Source: a virus. From it: a DNA stretch of 39,975 bases. Positions 31,284 through 38,426 of the stretch are shown here, piece after piece (within the stretch, counting starts at the first letter, position 1; the number at the start of each line of letters is the position of its first letter). The position numbers and the translations under genes are program-made. Under the pieces are notes generated by a model, which was not told where the DNA came from, made no database searches, and saw nothing but the letters and a program-made list of their open reading frames with translations. Location: IMG/VR virus record IMGVR_UViG_3300045019_000032, positions 1-39,975 of that record. One strand, given 5' to 3'.

Positions 31284-31639
31284 AAGGTTTATACGCCGAA
31301 CTTATCAGCGGCCTTGCTCGCAACTATGAGTCGCAGACGTCTGCACTGAACAAGCATGCAGGCGCGATCAATCGATTCGGACAGTTCACTGGCGAGCATG
31401 GCCTAACCCCACACGTGATGTTCTTGGACTCCGGCCATGTTCAGTTTGTCGCGCACTGCCCGCGAGGAAATGACCATACGCCCAAGCTGGAGCAACTTGA
31501 AGCGGCGGGCTTGACGATCGGCGAGCTAACCAAGCCGGCGCTTCAATTTAATGATGGCTTTGTGATCTGGACCGCCCCTGTTACATCGGCGTCATTGGAC
31601 TTTCAATTCCTCTTTTACATCCCCGAGGAGGTCGCGTGA
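31280..31639 (+). CDS. hypothetical phage protein
   Basis: 119 residues, soluble, mixed alpha/beta. The start (MKGLYAELISGLARNYESQ) is helical, later strands include VMFLDSGHVQFVAHCPRG and DFQFLFYIPEE. ATGA overlap with the gene before and GTGA overlap with the gene after, so translation is coupled. Not recognised; the position suggests an early accessory protein. Confidence 0.72.
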   Translation: MKGLYAELISGLARNYESQTSALNKHAGAINRFGQFTGEHGLTPHVMFLDSGHVQFVAHCPRGNDHTPKLEQLEAAGLTIGELTKPALQFNDGFVIWTAPVTSASLDFQFLFYIPEEVA

Positions 31640-32073
31640 AACGACCTAAGCCCAAACGGAATAAGGCATATAAGCCGAAACATATCCACGTGCCGGTAAT
31701 GCCTGACCTGCAATTCGAGTTCGCAAAATCGATGCATGGTGCGCTCGCTGCGCTTCGATTAGCTCCGACCCTTCCAGCCTTTGACCAACTTGCCGGCGCG
31801 TTCAACGTGGTGTCAGTTGCGCTACACCGGCGAGGTCGCCGGTCAGTAATTCTTGATTCCGGTATCCGCGCAATGAACGACGTTTCTGCACGCGCGGCGC
31901 GTATTGGAAGCATCGGGATTAGCAGGCATGAACTTCTTCCAATTGGAAACGCCGTCATTGAATGCGAAAAGCTCGTCCCCGAACTGGACGCTCTAGGGTT
32001 GGACGCCGCACGCGTCAAGGTCGACGAGATTCGCAATTTTGCCGTCGCCAAGGCGAAGAAAGAATGTGCGTGA
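31636..32073 (+). CDS. hypothetical phage protein, helical
   Basis: 145 residues from GTG 31636. The N-terminus is very basic (MKRPKPKRNKAYKPK) and is followed by HIHVPVMPDLQFEFAKSMHG and an alpha-helical body (LAPTLPAFDQLAGAFNVVSV). This sequence style is common in betaproteobacterial phage accessory regions, usually with no known function. The basic start may bind nucleic acid. Confidence 0.7.
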   Translation: MKRPKPKRNKAYKPKHIHVPVMPDLQFEFAKSMHGALAALRLAPTLPAFDQLAGAFNVVSVALHRRGRRSVILDSGIRAMNDVSARAARIGSIGISRHELLPIGNAVIECEKLVPELDALGLDAARVKVDEIRNFAVAKAKKECA

Positions 32074-32255
32074 AAGCGCCCCTACCTTACCGCGTCTCAA
32101 TCGTTTTTCCGCTCGGCGGATGCCTTTATGCCGGCATCAAGTGGAGGAGCCTTTCGACCAACCTTTTTCCTACGGCCGCCTTGTTCGTCGACGGCCGCTG
32201 CCAATACCGAGGCCAACTGACTGACGAGCAGATAAAGCGAATTGAAAGGGAATGA
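32064..32255 (+). CDS. small hypothetical protein
   Basis: 63 residues from ATG 32064, overlapping the previous gene by 10 bases. It is hydrophobic at the start (YRVSIVFPLGGCLYAGIKW) and polar at the end (GQLTDEQIKRIERE). Its stop region overlaps the ParB-like start. Not recognised. Confidence 0.62.
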   Translation: MCVKAPLPYRVSIVFPLGGCLYAGIKWRSLSTNLFPTAALFVDGRCQYRGQLTDEQIKRIERE

Positions 32256-32257
32256 AT

Positions 32258-34147
32258 ATGACAATTGAATCTACTGCAGAAAACTACAAAGCTCCGCATT
32301 TCGGCTACATCCCCATCACGTGCGTCGTGCCTTCGAAGACGAACCCACGCAAAACTTTTGACGAAAAAGGCCTGGAAGAGCTTGCGAAAAGCATCAAGGA
32401 ACATGGAGTCGCACAGCCAATTCTTGTTCGGCCGCTTCCGACCACCTCTGATTCCATTGACGCAGTCGAGATCGTCGCCGGAGAGCGGCGTTACCGCGCA
32501 TCGATCATGGCTGAAATGGAGACTATTCCGGCGATCATGCGCAACCTTAGCGACGCCGAGGTTATGGAGCTGCAGGTCATCGAAAACCTGCAGCGGGAAG
32601 GCGTCAGCGATTACGAGGAGGCCGAAGGCTACGGGAAATTGATCCAGCAGCTTGGCTACAAAAAAGATGACATCGCGAAGAAAATCGGGAAAAGCCGGTC
32701 CTATGTTTATGGTCGGCTTAAGTTGCTCGAATTGGCTCCGGCGGCGCGTAGCATACTTGCCGACCACAGCATCCCGTCGTCTACCGCACTACTGATCGCT
32801 CGCATTCCGATTGAGACGCTGCAGGAGAAAGCTGCGAAAGAAATCATCGGAAATCCAGAGCATCAGCAACCGATGTCCTATCGCGCGGCGGTGAAGCATA
32901 TCCAGGCACGCTACATGCTGGATCTGAACAGCGCGCCCTTTCCGCTTTCCGATAACAAGCTACTGCCGGCAGCAAGCAGCTGCATGAAATGTCCCAAACG
33001 TGCGGGCAATCAATCGGAGATTTTTGAAGGCATTGATGCAAACGTCTGCACGGACCCGGATTGTTATTCAGCGAAGCGCACCGCTCACAATGAAAAGGTT
33101 CTGGCTCAGGCTGAAAAGAAAGGCATCCCAATCTACAGCCCTCAGGAAGCGCGAGAACTGCTCACCGATGATCTTAGTACTGGAGACAGCTATCTCTATA
33201 ACTTCGAACGGCCAGACGTAGATAGCAGTACTCGATGCAAAAGCGTTGATGACCTGCTGAAGCCTGAGCAGCTGCCAAAGCCCAAAGGCTACATCAAAGC
33301 AGCAGATGGAAAACCTGTTCCGATCTTTGAGAAGACAGCAGTCCAGGAGGCACTTGAGAAAGCCGGCCTATGCCACACGCTCGATGCGCACAACAAACTA
33401 ATAGCTGAGAAGCTTGCGCAACCAGAAGATCCTGCTGCGGCCGAGAAGCGGCGCGCTGAAGATGCCAAGCGTCAGGCGAGAATAGATCGGCAAAGCACAG
33501 AAACTGCCGTGCGGGTCAGCGCATACCGGCAGATTCGAGCGTCAATAATGGGTGGGCCAAATACGGAGGCGCTGCGTATTTTGGTCAGAGACATGAGCAC
33601 CGAGTATGGAATCCCAAATGAGCATTTGCCAGAGGTCTATCCCTGGTCAAATTATTCACGCGATGAAGCCGAAGATTTCATTGCGAAGGCAGAACATCAC
33701 CAATTGCTAATGATGATGTTCGATATGAACTTTCGCAGTTCGTTGGAAGCCAACCAATGGTCATTCGATGATGAGGGCAATCTGGATCTAGAAGATTCAG
33801 ATTACAAATCCTTGTCAAACCTTGCAGGTGTCTGCGGCATCGACATTGATGCCATTAGAGCGGTCGCGCATAAGGTCGTTGAACCGGACCCTGAGCCATC
33901 GACTGAGCCATCAAGCGAACAAGCGATGACTGAGCCCCCACCAGGTGCTGAACCGGCACCAGCGCCGAAAGCTAAGAAGAAGACATCGAAAAAATCGGAG
34001 GCTGACAGCGTCGGCACGGTGGAGAGTCGCCCGGATGATGCAGACCCAGGCATTCAAATCGATGATGGGAAAAGATTGCCATCTCCAGCGAGCGACAAGA
34101 TCGAAGATCCTGCCGAATGGCCTTTTCCAACCAGCGCCGGTAAATGA
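32258..34147 (+). CDS. ParB/RepB/Spo0J-family protein
   Basis: About 629 residues from ATG 32258; AAAGGG is seven bases upstream, better placed than for the in-frame ATG 32252. The ParB N-terminal domain is clear: VVPSKTNPRKTFDEKGLEELA, then IVAGERRYRASIMAE (CTP-binding GERRYRA box) and the ENLQREGVSDYEEAEGY box, followed by a helix-turn-helix (DIAKKIGKSRSYVYGRLKLL). After that there are Cys-containing segments (SSCMKCPKR, CTDPDCYS) and an acidic, Pro-rich tail. ParB proteins slide on DNA as CTP-dependent clamps. With no ParA here and a phage setting, it may act in replication, gene regulation, or as a nuclease-type ParB; plasmid-like partition is less likely. Confidence 0.9.
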   Translation: MTIESTAENYKAPHFGYIPITCVVPSKTNPRKTFDEKGLEELAKSIKEHGVAQPILVRPLPTTSDSIDAVEIVAGERRYRASIMAEMETIPAIMRNLSDAEVMELQVIENLQREGVSDYEEAEGYGKLIQQLGYKKDDIAKKIGKSRSYVYGRLKLLELAPAARSILADHSIPSSTALLIARIPIETLQEKAAKEIIGNPEHQQPMSYRAAVKHIQARYMLDLNSAPFPLSDNKLLPAASSCMKCPKRAGNQSEIFEGIDANVCTDPDCYSAKRTAHNEKVLAQAEKKGIPIYSPQEARELLTDDLSTGDSYLYNFERPDVDSSTRCKSVDDLLKPEQLPKPKGYIKAADGKPVPIFEKTAVQEALEKAGLCHTLDAHNKLIAEKLAQPEDPAAAEKRRAEDAKRQARIDRQSTETAVRVSAYRQIRASIMGGPNTEALRILVRDMSTEYGIPNEHLPEVYPWSNYSRDEAEDFIAKAEHHQLLMMMFDMNFRSSLEANQWSFDDEGNLDLEDSDYKSLSNLAGVCGIDIDAIRAVAHKVVEPDPEPSTEPSSEQAMTEPPPGAEPAPAPKAKKKTSKKSEADSVGTVESRPDDADPGIQIDDGKRLPSPASDKIEDPAEWPFPTSAGK

Positions 34148-34359
34148 AAAAGAAATTTAACTTTCTGGCGAGGCGAACAGGCCTTGGCGTCGTTACAGCG
34201 GATCTTCGCAAGAAGTATCCCAAAAAATCCGACCAATGGATTGCAGCCGAGGCCCAAGCGATCATGCATGACCGCAGCTTACGAGACGAACATCCAGGCT
34301 CTCTTCGCCCCACCTATCGGGATATTCAGATTCGCAATGAAAAGAGGCACAACAAATGA
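34144..34359 (+). CDS. small basic hypothetical protein
   Basis: 71 residues, strongly basic (MKKKFNFLARRTGLGVVTAD, ending RNEKRHNK). ATGA overlaps on both sides tie its translation to the ParB-like gene and the next gene. The block KKSDQWIAAEAQAIMHD is helical. DNA or RNA binding would fit the charge, but there is no known family. Confidence 0.65.
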   Translation: MKKKFNFLARRTGLGVVTADLRKKYPKKSDQWIAAEAQAIMHDRSLRDEHPGSLRPTYRDIQIRNEKRHNK

Positions 34360-34535
34360 ATGACCTGCTAACTCGACTTGTTCAGCAGCTGGAGGAATCT
34401 GCAGCGGCTGAGTGGCTTGAAGCCCTTGGCAGACTCGTCGGCCATGCTGCCGCCGCGCTGCTTGATAGCGATGACTTCAAAGATTCTCACCCGATCATCA
34501 CCGCGATTTACTCTCTGCTTAAGAAGGGATCATAA
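34356..34535 (+). CDS. small helical hypothetical protein
   Basis: 59 residues: MNDLLTRLVQQLEESAAAEW then an Ala-rich helix (LEALGRLVGHAAAALLDSDD) and IITAIYSLLKKGS. ATG 34356 overlaps the previous stop; TAA 34533-34535 is two bases before the next ATG. The overlap pattern and operon position make it a real gene despite the small size. Function unknown. Confidence 0.65.
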   Translation: MNDLLTRLVQQLEESAAAEWLEALGRLVGHAAAALLDSDDFKDSHPIITAIYSLLKKGS

Positions 34536-34537
34536 GA

Positions 34538-34852
34538 ATGAACCCATTTACTCATGCCCTCGCACAGCAGCTCGGCGCACCCTCACAGGAGATTTCGTCC
34601 ACTCGCCCCAAGCATGACTGGACGAAGACGATTACTACGCCGGTGACTTACCCTCTTGCAGGATCGCTGGCGGCAAAAATTTTGGACCATTTACGGCTAC
34701 ATCCCAATCAGGATGTACAGCAGATCCGCGACGCGCTCGATACCGATCCCTATGGACGTATCTATAACGCGCTCCAATCCCTCCGCCGTGGTAACGCAAT
34801 TGAACAAGCGAATCGCATCGGCAATCGCATTATTTGGAGAGCAAAAGTATGA
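34538..34852 (+). CDS. hypothetical winged-helix-like phage protein
   Basis: 104 residues. The N-terminal third is polar and flexible. From ~45 on, LAAKILDHLRLHPNQDVQQI then RDALDTDPYGRIYNALQSLRRG and a final strand (IGNRIIWRAKV) fit a winged helix-turn-helix, so it may be a small DNA-binding regulator. ATG 34538 is two bases behind the previous stop; the stop overlaps the next start. Confidence 0.68.
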   Translation: MNPFTHALAQQLGAPSQEISSTRPKHDWTKTITTPVTYPLAGSLAAKILDHLRLHPNQDVQQIRDALDTDPYGRIYNALQSLRRGNAIEQANRIGNRIIWRAKV

Positions 34853-35322
34853 GCACGCCGATTGAATACGTTGTTAGGCAAGCCACTGATGCACTCGGCC
34901 GGATGTCTGAACAAAAAGGGCTTTCTTGGGAAGGCGGTGCTGCACGGGCCGGATTGGACGCGATCCGCCAGCTGCAGGAGCGCGTTCACGAACTGGAGGT
35001 TTTGATAAACACTCCGCAGACTGACGACTTCTTCAATGCGGTCAAGCTCGAAGCAGCGCATCAACAGATCAGGTGGGGTACCAGGACAGACGCCGGTAAA
35101 GAACCGCAGGATTGGTTCTGGCTAATCGGATTCTTGGCGGGCAAAGCTGTTCATGGGTTTATTTGCCTCGATCGGAAGAAGGGTCTGCATCACATCATCT
35201 CCAGCGCGGCCGCGCTGCTCAATTGGCATAGGCACGTTACTGGGCAAATGAACGCAATGCGGCCAGGCATCGACTCGGAGTCTTTACAGGCACCTCCCAC
35301 CGACGCAAAGGAACCGACATGA
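34849..35322 (+). CDS. hypothetical phage protein of a common accessory family
   Basis: 157 residues from ATG 34849 (ATGA overlap). The block DDFFNAVKLEAAHQQIRWGT then KEPQDWFWLIGFLAGKAVHG and LHHIISSAAALLNWHRHVTG is seen in many phage and prophage proteins of unknown function, in which Trp, His and Glu are conserved. The His/Glu pattern recalls all-alpha pyrophosphohydrolases (MazG-like), but this is only a resemblance. Confidence 0.72.
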   Translation: MSTPIEYVVRQATDALGRMSEQKGLSWEGGAARAGLDAIRQLQERVHELEVLINTPQTDDFFNAVKLEAAHQQIRWGTRTDAGKEPQDWFWLIGFLAGKAVHGFICLDRKKGLHHIISSAAALLNWHRHVTGQMNAMRPGIDSESLQAPPTDAKEPT

Positions 35323-35549
35323 GCCTTATAACCCAAGCATTCATCGTCGAGAAGTACGGCCTACGGCTCAACGTCGACCAGCTTGCAGACATCCTCGGCG
35401 TGACCAAACCTGCCCTCTATAACCAGTTCAGCGCCGGTACTTGCCCAGTTAAAACGTACGTCGAGAATAAAAAGCGGTGGGCAGATTATAGGGATGTAGC
35501 TGAGTATCTAGATGAATGCCGCACTATCGCAACAGGAAAGACGAACTGA
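35319..35549 (+). CDS. small helix-turn-helix protein, excisionase/AlpA-like
   Basis: 76 residues. EKYGLRLNVDQLADILGVTK then PALYNQFSAGTCPVKTYVE forms a MerR/AlpA-type helix-turn-helix followed by a short wing, and YRDVAEYLDECR at the end. ATGA overlap with the upstream gene. It is the last gene of the rightward operon. Together with the integrase on the other side of the Kiwa cassette it could serve as the excisionase that favours prophage excision, or be a regulator of the accessory genes. Confidence 0.72.
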   Translation: MSLITQAFIVEKYGLRLNVDQLADILGVTKPALYNQFSAGTCPVKTYVENKKRWADYRDVAEYLDECRTIATGKTN

Positions 35550-35584
35550 ACATTGTCGAAATTCCTGCGTCTCAGGGTTGCGTT

Positions 35585-36448
35585 TTAGTCCGCTACACGC
35601 TTGGAGTTCGATACAAAATGAGTTTGAGTGAGCGGGGACTCATAGTAGTCCTCCTCAAGGAACCGAAGAATTCTCTGCAGTTCCACACCTCCCTCTGGAA
35701 GAACAATTTTCCCATCTTCCGTCGTATTAATTACAACTTTGAAAGTTTGTGCAGTTGCAATGATTTGTGCTGGCGTGAACTTATCAAGAATTCCCGATTG
35801 CAAGATAAGGGCGATTTTCTTTCGCGCTCTTCCATTAGCCGAATTTACAAAGCGGCCGACATCTTCAACTTTCAATGCATCATGGGAAGCAAATGTTCTT
35901 ACCTCTTCTGCCGTAGCCTCATTGAAGTATTCGCTCAAGTCAAAAACTCGAGTAAGGAAGTGGAAGCTTTGGAATTTTAGTTGCTTTCCATCTATTACTG
36001 CGAGCAGCTTATTATCTAATGTTAGTCCAGCTTCATTGAGGCGGGCGAACGTGTTTCCTGAATAAAAAATTGCTATGCCCTTAGTAGCAAACAACCTTCT
36101 TCGCTCAAATAACTGGACAAGAATTTTCTCTGTACCCTCGTGATTTACGCTACTGAATAGTGCTTTGATTGACTCAAGCGAATGAACATTGGGGTCAAAT
36201 TGGTCAACGCCCATAGGATTCGCTACTGCATTTGCAAGACCTTCTACATCTTCATAATTGTCAATAACAAGTAGCTCACCTTCTTCCGGACGGTATCGCC
36301 CATCAAAAGGAATGTATTCTTCAATTCCGTTCAGAAATGCTTCTAATTGAGATGAAAATGCACTTTTTATCTCCGCATCTAAATCGTTTGTCAGCGGGAA
36401 ACGCAGAATTCTTGCTCCAGAAATATTTGTCAATGCAAAGAGGCCCAC
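35585..36448 (-). CDS. kwaB: Kiwa anti-phage protein KwaB (DUF4868)
   Basis: 287 residues with start GTG 36448, two bases after the kwaA stop, with AAGGA upstream. The pattern TKGIAIFYSGNTFARLNEAG, FHFLTRVFDLSEYFNEATAE and the C-terminus ILRFLEEDYYESPLTQTHFV plus NSKRV matches the DUF4868 family, which defines KwaB. In the two-gene Kiwa system KwaA is in the membrane and KwaB is its cytoplasmic partner; together they respond to phage infection and block phage development. The gene order (kwaA then kwaB) and near-zero spacing are as in known Kiwa loci. It is clearly richer in A/T than its phage neighbours and lies in the moron position beside the integrase. Confidence 0.85.
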   Translation of the reverse strand: MGLFALTNISGARILRFPLTNDLDAEIKSAFSSQLEAFLNGIEEYIPFDGRYRPEEGELLVIDNYEDVEGLANAVANPMGVDQFDPNVHSLESIKALFSSVNHEGTEKILVQLFERRRLFATKGIAIFYSGNTFARLNEAGLTLDNKLLAVIDGKQLKFQSFHFLTRVFDLSEYFNEATAEEVRTFASHDALKVEDVGRFVNSANGRARKKIALILQSGILDKFTPAQIIATAQTFKVVINTTEDGKIVLPEGGVELQRILRFLEEDYYESPLTQTHFVSNSKRVAD

Positions 36449-36450
36449 TT

Positions 36451-36987
36451 TTATTTTCCTTTTTTGCTCGATGGAGCCTCTAGTATCCCATATTCACTTA
36501 ACTGAACAATGGAGTTGACAGATAGCAAATTATTTATTTTTCTTCGGGTAATCAATAGATAAGTGATCCCCTCTGATGTTTCGACTTCATAAAAGTGAAA
36601 TCCAATGATTCCTAATACTGGATTTACTTGCATTGTATGCGTGCTAAAAAGCACAAATAAAAGCATTACGGCAGCCATTAGCCATGTGCCGAGGTCAGGA
36701 GATGCTTCGCCCTTGAAGACAAGAGGAAGAGCATACGCAGCAAAAAAACCAATGACTTCTTTATCGGCACTTTTTGCTTTTTTAATTGTTATTGGGAGAC
36801 GCTCCAGTTTTTCTCTTGCTTGGTTGACAATCCAAAGAGACAAAGAGGCAAGTAAAACACACACAACAAGTGCCATCGCGGCGAACAAATAATTGTGTTG
36901 CTTTGCTGCATAAATATATGCAAGTGAAATCGAAAGCGGTGCAATCGCCGTTAAGGCGAAAAGTACGCGTACCAGTCGTCCTAACAT
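36451..36987 (-). CDS. kwaA: Kiwa membrane protein KwaA
   Basis: 178 residues from ATG 36987, with GGAG six bases upstream; upstream ATG/TTG codons (36999, 37005) lack a good site. Four hydrophobic segments are visible: about 5-28 (LVRVLFALTAIAPLSISLAY), 33-55, 75-92 and 98-118. A soluble C-terminal part (FHFYEVETSEGITYLLITRR, then INNLLSVNSIVQLSEYGILE) follows. Four-helix topology, the C-terminal VQLSEY block and the location directly in front of kwaB identify it as KwaA, the membrane partner of KwaB. It is A/T-rich, like kwaB. A likely promoter with an 18-bp palindrome lies upstream (37041-37058). Confidence 0.82.
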   Translation of the reverse strand: MLGRLVRVLFALTAIAPLSISLAYIYAAKQHNYLFAAMALVVCVLLASLSLWIVNQAREKLERLPITIKKAKSADKEVIGFFAAYALPLVFKGEASPDLGTWLMAAVMLLFVLFSTHTMQVNPVLGIIGFHFYEVETSEGITYLLITRRKINNLLSVNSIVQLSEYGILEAPSSKKGK

Positions 36988-37040
36988 TTCCGACTCCATT
37001 AACAATGTGAAACTGCGCGATGCGAAGGCACAGCTATATA

Positions 37041-37058
37041 ACTGTATAATTATACAGT
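37041..37058. promoter_or_regulatory. 18-bp perfect palindrome upstream of kwaA, containing TATAAT on both strands
   Basis: ACTGTATAATTATACAGT is a perfect inverted repeat. TATAAT occurs at 37045-37050 on plus and 37049-37054 on minus. It is 54 bases ahead of the kwaA ATG and 33 bases after the end of the integrase gene. It looks like a regulated -10 region for the Kiwa operon. Confidence 0.6.
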
Positions 37059-37090
37059 GGTTTCCCGGTTAAAATTTGGCAGAAACAAAC

Positions 37091-38143
37091 CTACTCTGGT
37101 AGATTTTCTTGCGATTTTGAGGAATCTGTAGTGGACCCCTTATGCAAATCTTCCGGCTTGAGGTTTGTATACCTCTTTAGATGCCGCCAGTCTTTGTGTC
37201 CTGTCACTAGCGCAACCTGTTGAATTTCGTAGCCATTTTCAAACAGCTTTGAAGTACCTTCATGCCGCATGTCATGAAGATGCAAGTCAGGAATCCCAAG
37301 CGCCTTACACGCTTCCTTGAAGTATTTTGATAATGTCTGCGGATGGATTGGGAAAATACGAGGATCACCGTCTTTACGCGGCTGGCGCTGCATCAATTCC
37401 CACGTCCCGCCCAACAACGGAATCCATTCATCGTTTCCGATTTTCTTTCGCGGATGCTTTCGGTCGCGGATCATGACTAGCTTTTTCTTATCATCAACAT
37501 CAGCCCAAACGATCCGGCATATTTCCGCTCGCCGCATTGCCGTCATCACCGCGAACTCGACGGCGTCGGCATAAACCGGCCCTTTATTTCCAGCAAGCCA
37601 TTTGACTAGGCGCGGCAACTCGTCTTCATTGGTCCGTCGCTCACGCCGGCCGCCGGAGCCGATTAAGCCGAGGTGAGTAAGAAGTGGGCGAGCTTGACCG
37701 ACCACGTCGGGAAGCGTCACCTTCAGCGCAACGCTTGCATAGCGCATGGCGGTCCCCAGTTTGGAGATTTCCATATTGCATGTGTACGGCCCAGCACCCT
37801 CCTCCTTTCGCATCTGACAGAAATCGACCAGATCCTGTGGAGATAGCGAACCGGCCCGCTTTGCGCCTAGCCCTTCGGACAGATGCTTCAACATATAGTG
37901 TTCGTTGGATGTGTCGGCAATCGGCCGGGACCGATCCCGCAGCTCGCGATACGCCTGGATGACTTCACTGACCCGCAGGATTCCCGGCTCTGCTACAATT
38001 TCGCCTCGGTCGATCTCGGATTCGCGCTGACGTGCCCAAATCTCTGCTTGCGCTTTGACTTTGAAGGTCTTGCATAAGGATTTGTGGCCTTTCCGTCGGA
38101 TTAGGACGCGCCAAGACGAACCAACCTTTGTGATGCTCGCCAT
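37091..38143 (-). CDS. int: phage integrase, tyrosine recombinase family
   Basis: 350 residues. The arm-binding N-terminus (WRVLIRRKGHKSLCKTFKVK) and a core-binding helical domain (~65-145) precede the catalytic domain. Catalytic residues visible: Arg204 (TAMRRAEICR), a Lys in the DRKHPRKK hairpin, HDMRHEG with His290 and Arg293, GHKDWRH with His316, and nucleophile Tyr325 in LKRYTN. It would catalyse integration and, with an excisionase, excision. It lies at the phage end next to tRNA-Arg. Upstream of its ATG are three direct GTATCACT repeats (38144-38173), possible arm-type or regulatory sites. Confidence 0.95.
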   Translation of the reverse strand: MASITKVGSSWRVLIRRKGHKSLCKTFKVKAQAEIWARQRESEIDRGEIVAEPGILRVSEVIQAYRELRDRSRPIADTSNEHYMLKHLSEGLGAKRAGSLSPQDLVDFCQMRKEEGAGPYTCNMEISKLGTAMRYASVALKVTLPDVVGQARPLLTHLGLIGSGGRRERRTNEDELPRLVKWLAGNKGPVYADAVEFAVMTAMRRAEICRIVWADVDDKKKLVMIRDRKHPRKKIGNDEWIPLLGGTWELMQRQPRKDGDPRIFPIHPQTLSKYFKEACKALGIPDLHLHDMRHEGTSKLFENGYEIQQVALVTGHKDWRHLKRYTNLKPEDLHKGSTTDSSKSQENLPE

Positions 38144-38186
38144 GTATCACTCTCCGTATCACTTTGTATCACTGAGCAGATGATAC
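38144..38186. repeat. three direct GTATCACT repeats plus one inverted half-site
   Basis: GTATCACT at 38144-38151, 38156-38163 and 38166-38173, and the inverted core TGATAC at 38181-38186. They begin right after the first base of the integrase gene and point toward the tRNA. Likely recombinase or excisionase binding sites, by position. Confidence 0.55.
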
Positions 38187-38250
38187 AGGATGATATTGAA
38201 AGAGTGTCACAGAGGGAAAACGGGTGTAGAATGACCCCGTTTATCCCCCA

Positions 38251-38326
38251 TCTCGCCGTAGTTCAATGGATAGAACGAGTGCCTCCTAAGCGCTAGATAC
38301 AGGTTCGATTCCTGTCGGCGGGACCA
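38251..38326 (+). tRNA. tRNA-Arg, anticodon CCU
   Basis: 76 bases including an encoded CCA. Acceptor stem TCTCGCC / GGCGGGA (one G-U pair), D-arm (GTTCAATGGATAGAAC), anticodon stem AGTGC / GCGCT with loop CTCCTAA (anticodon CCU at 38285-38287), T-arm with loop TTCGATT. It lies between the integrase end of the prophage and the host aceE gene, so it is the probable attachment locus, although the prophage is on its 5' side. Confidence 0.95.
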
Positions 38327-38426
38327 GTTTTCCTGATGCATTTCCCACATCCACTTCCTGTCTTTTCCCGCATTACCCTCCGCCTCGTAATCCGTGCCCA
38401 ATGGCCTGCAGGACTTTCTCCATCGC

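Noticed and set aside
38207-38401. 64-codon minus frame over the tRNA
   Set aside because: It contains the antisense translation of tRNA-Arg (a peptide like SRRQESNLYLALRRHSFYPL), a well-known false gene.
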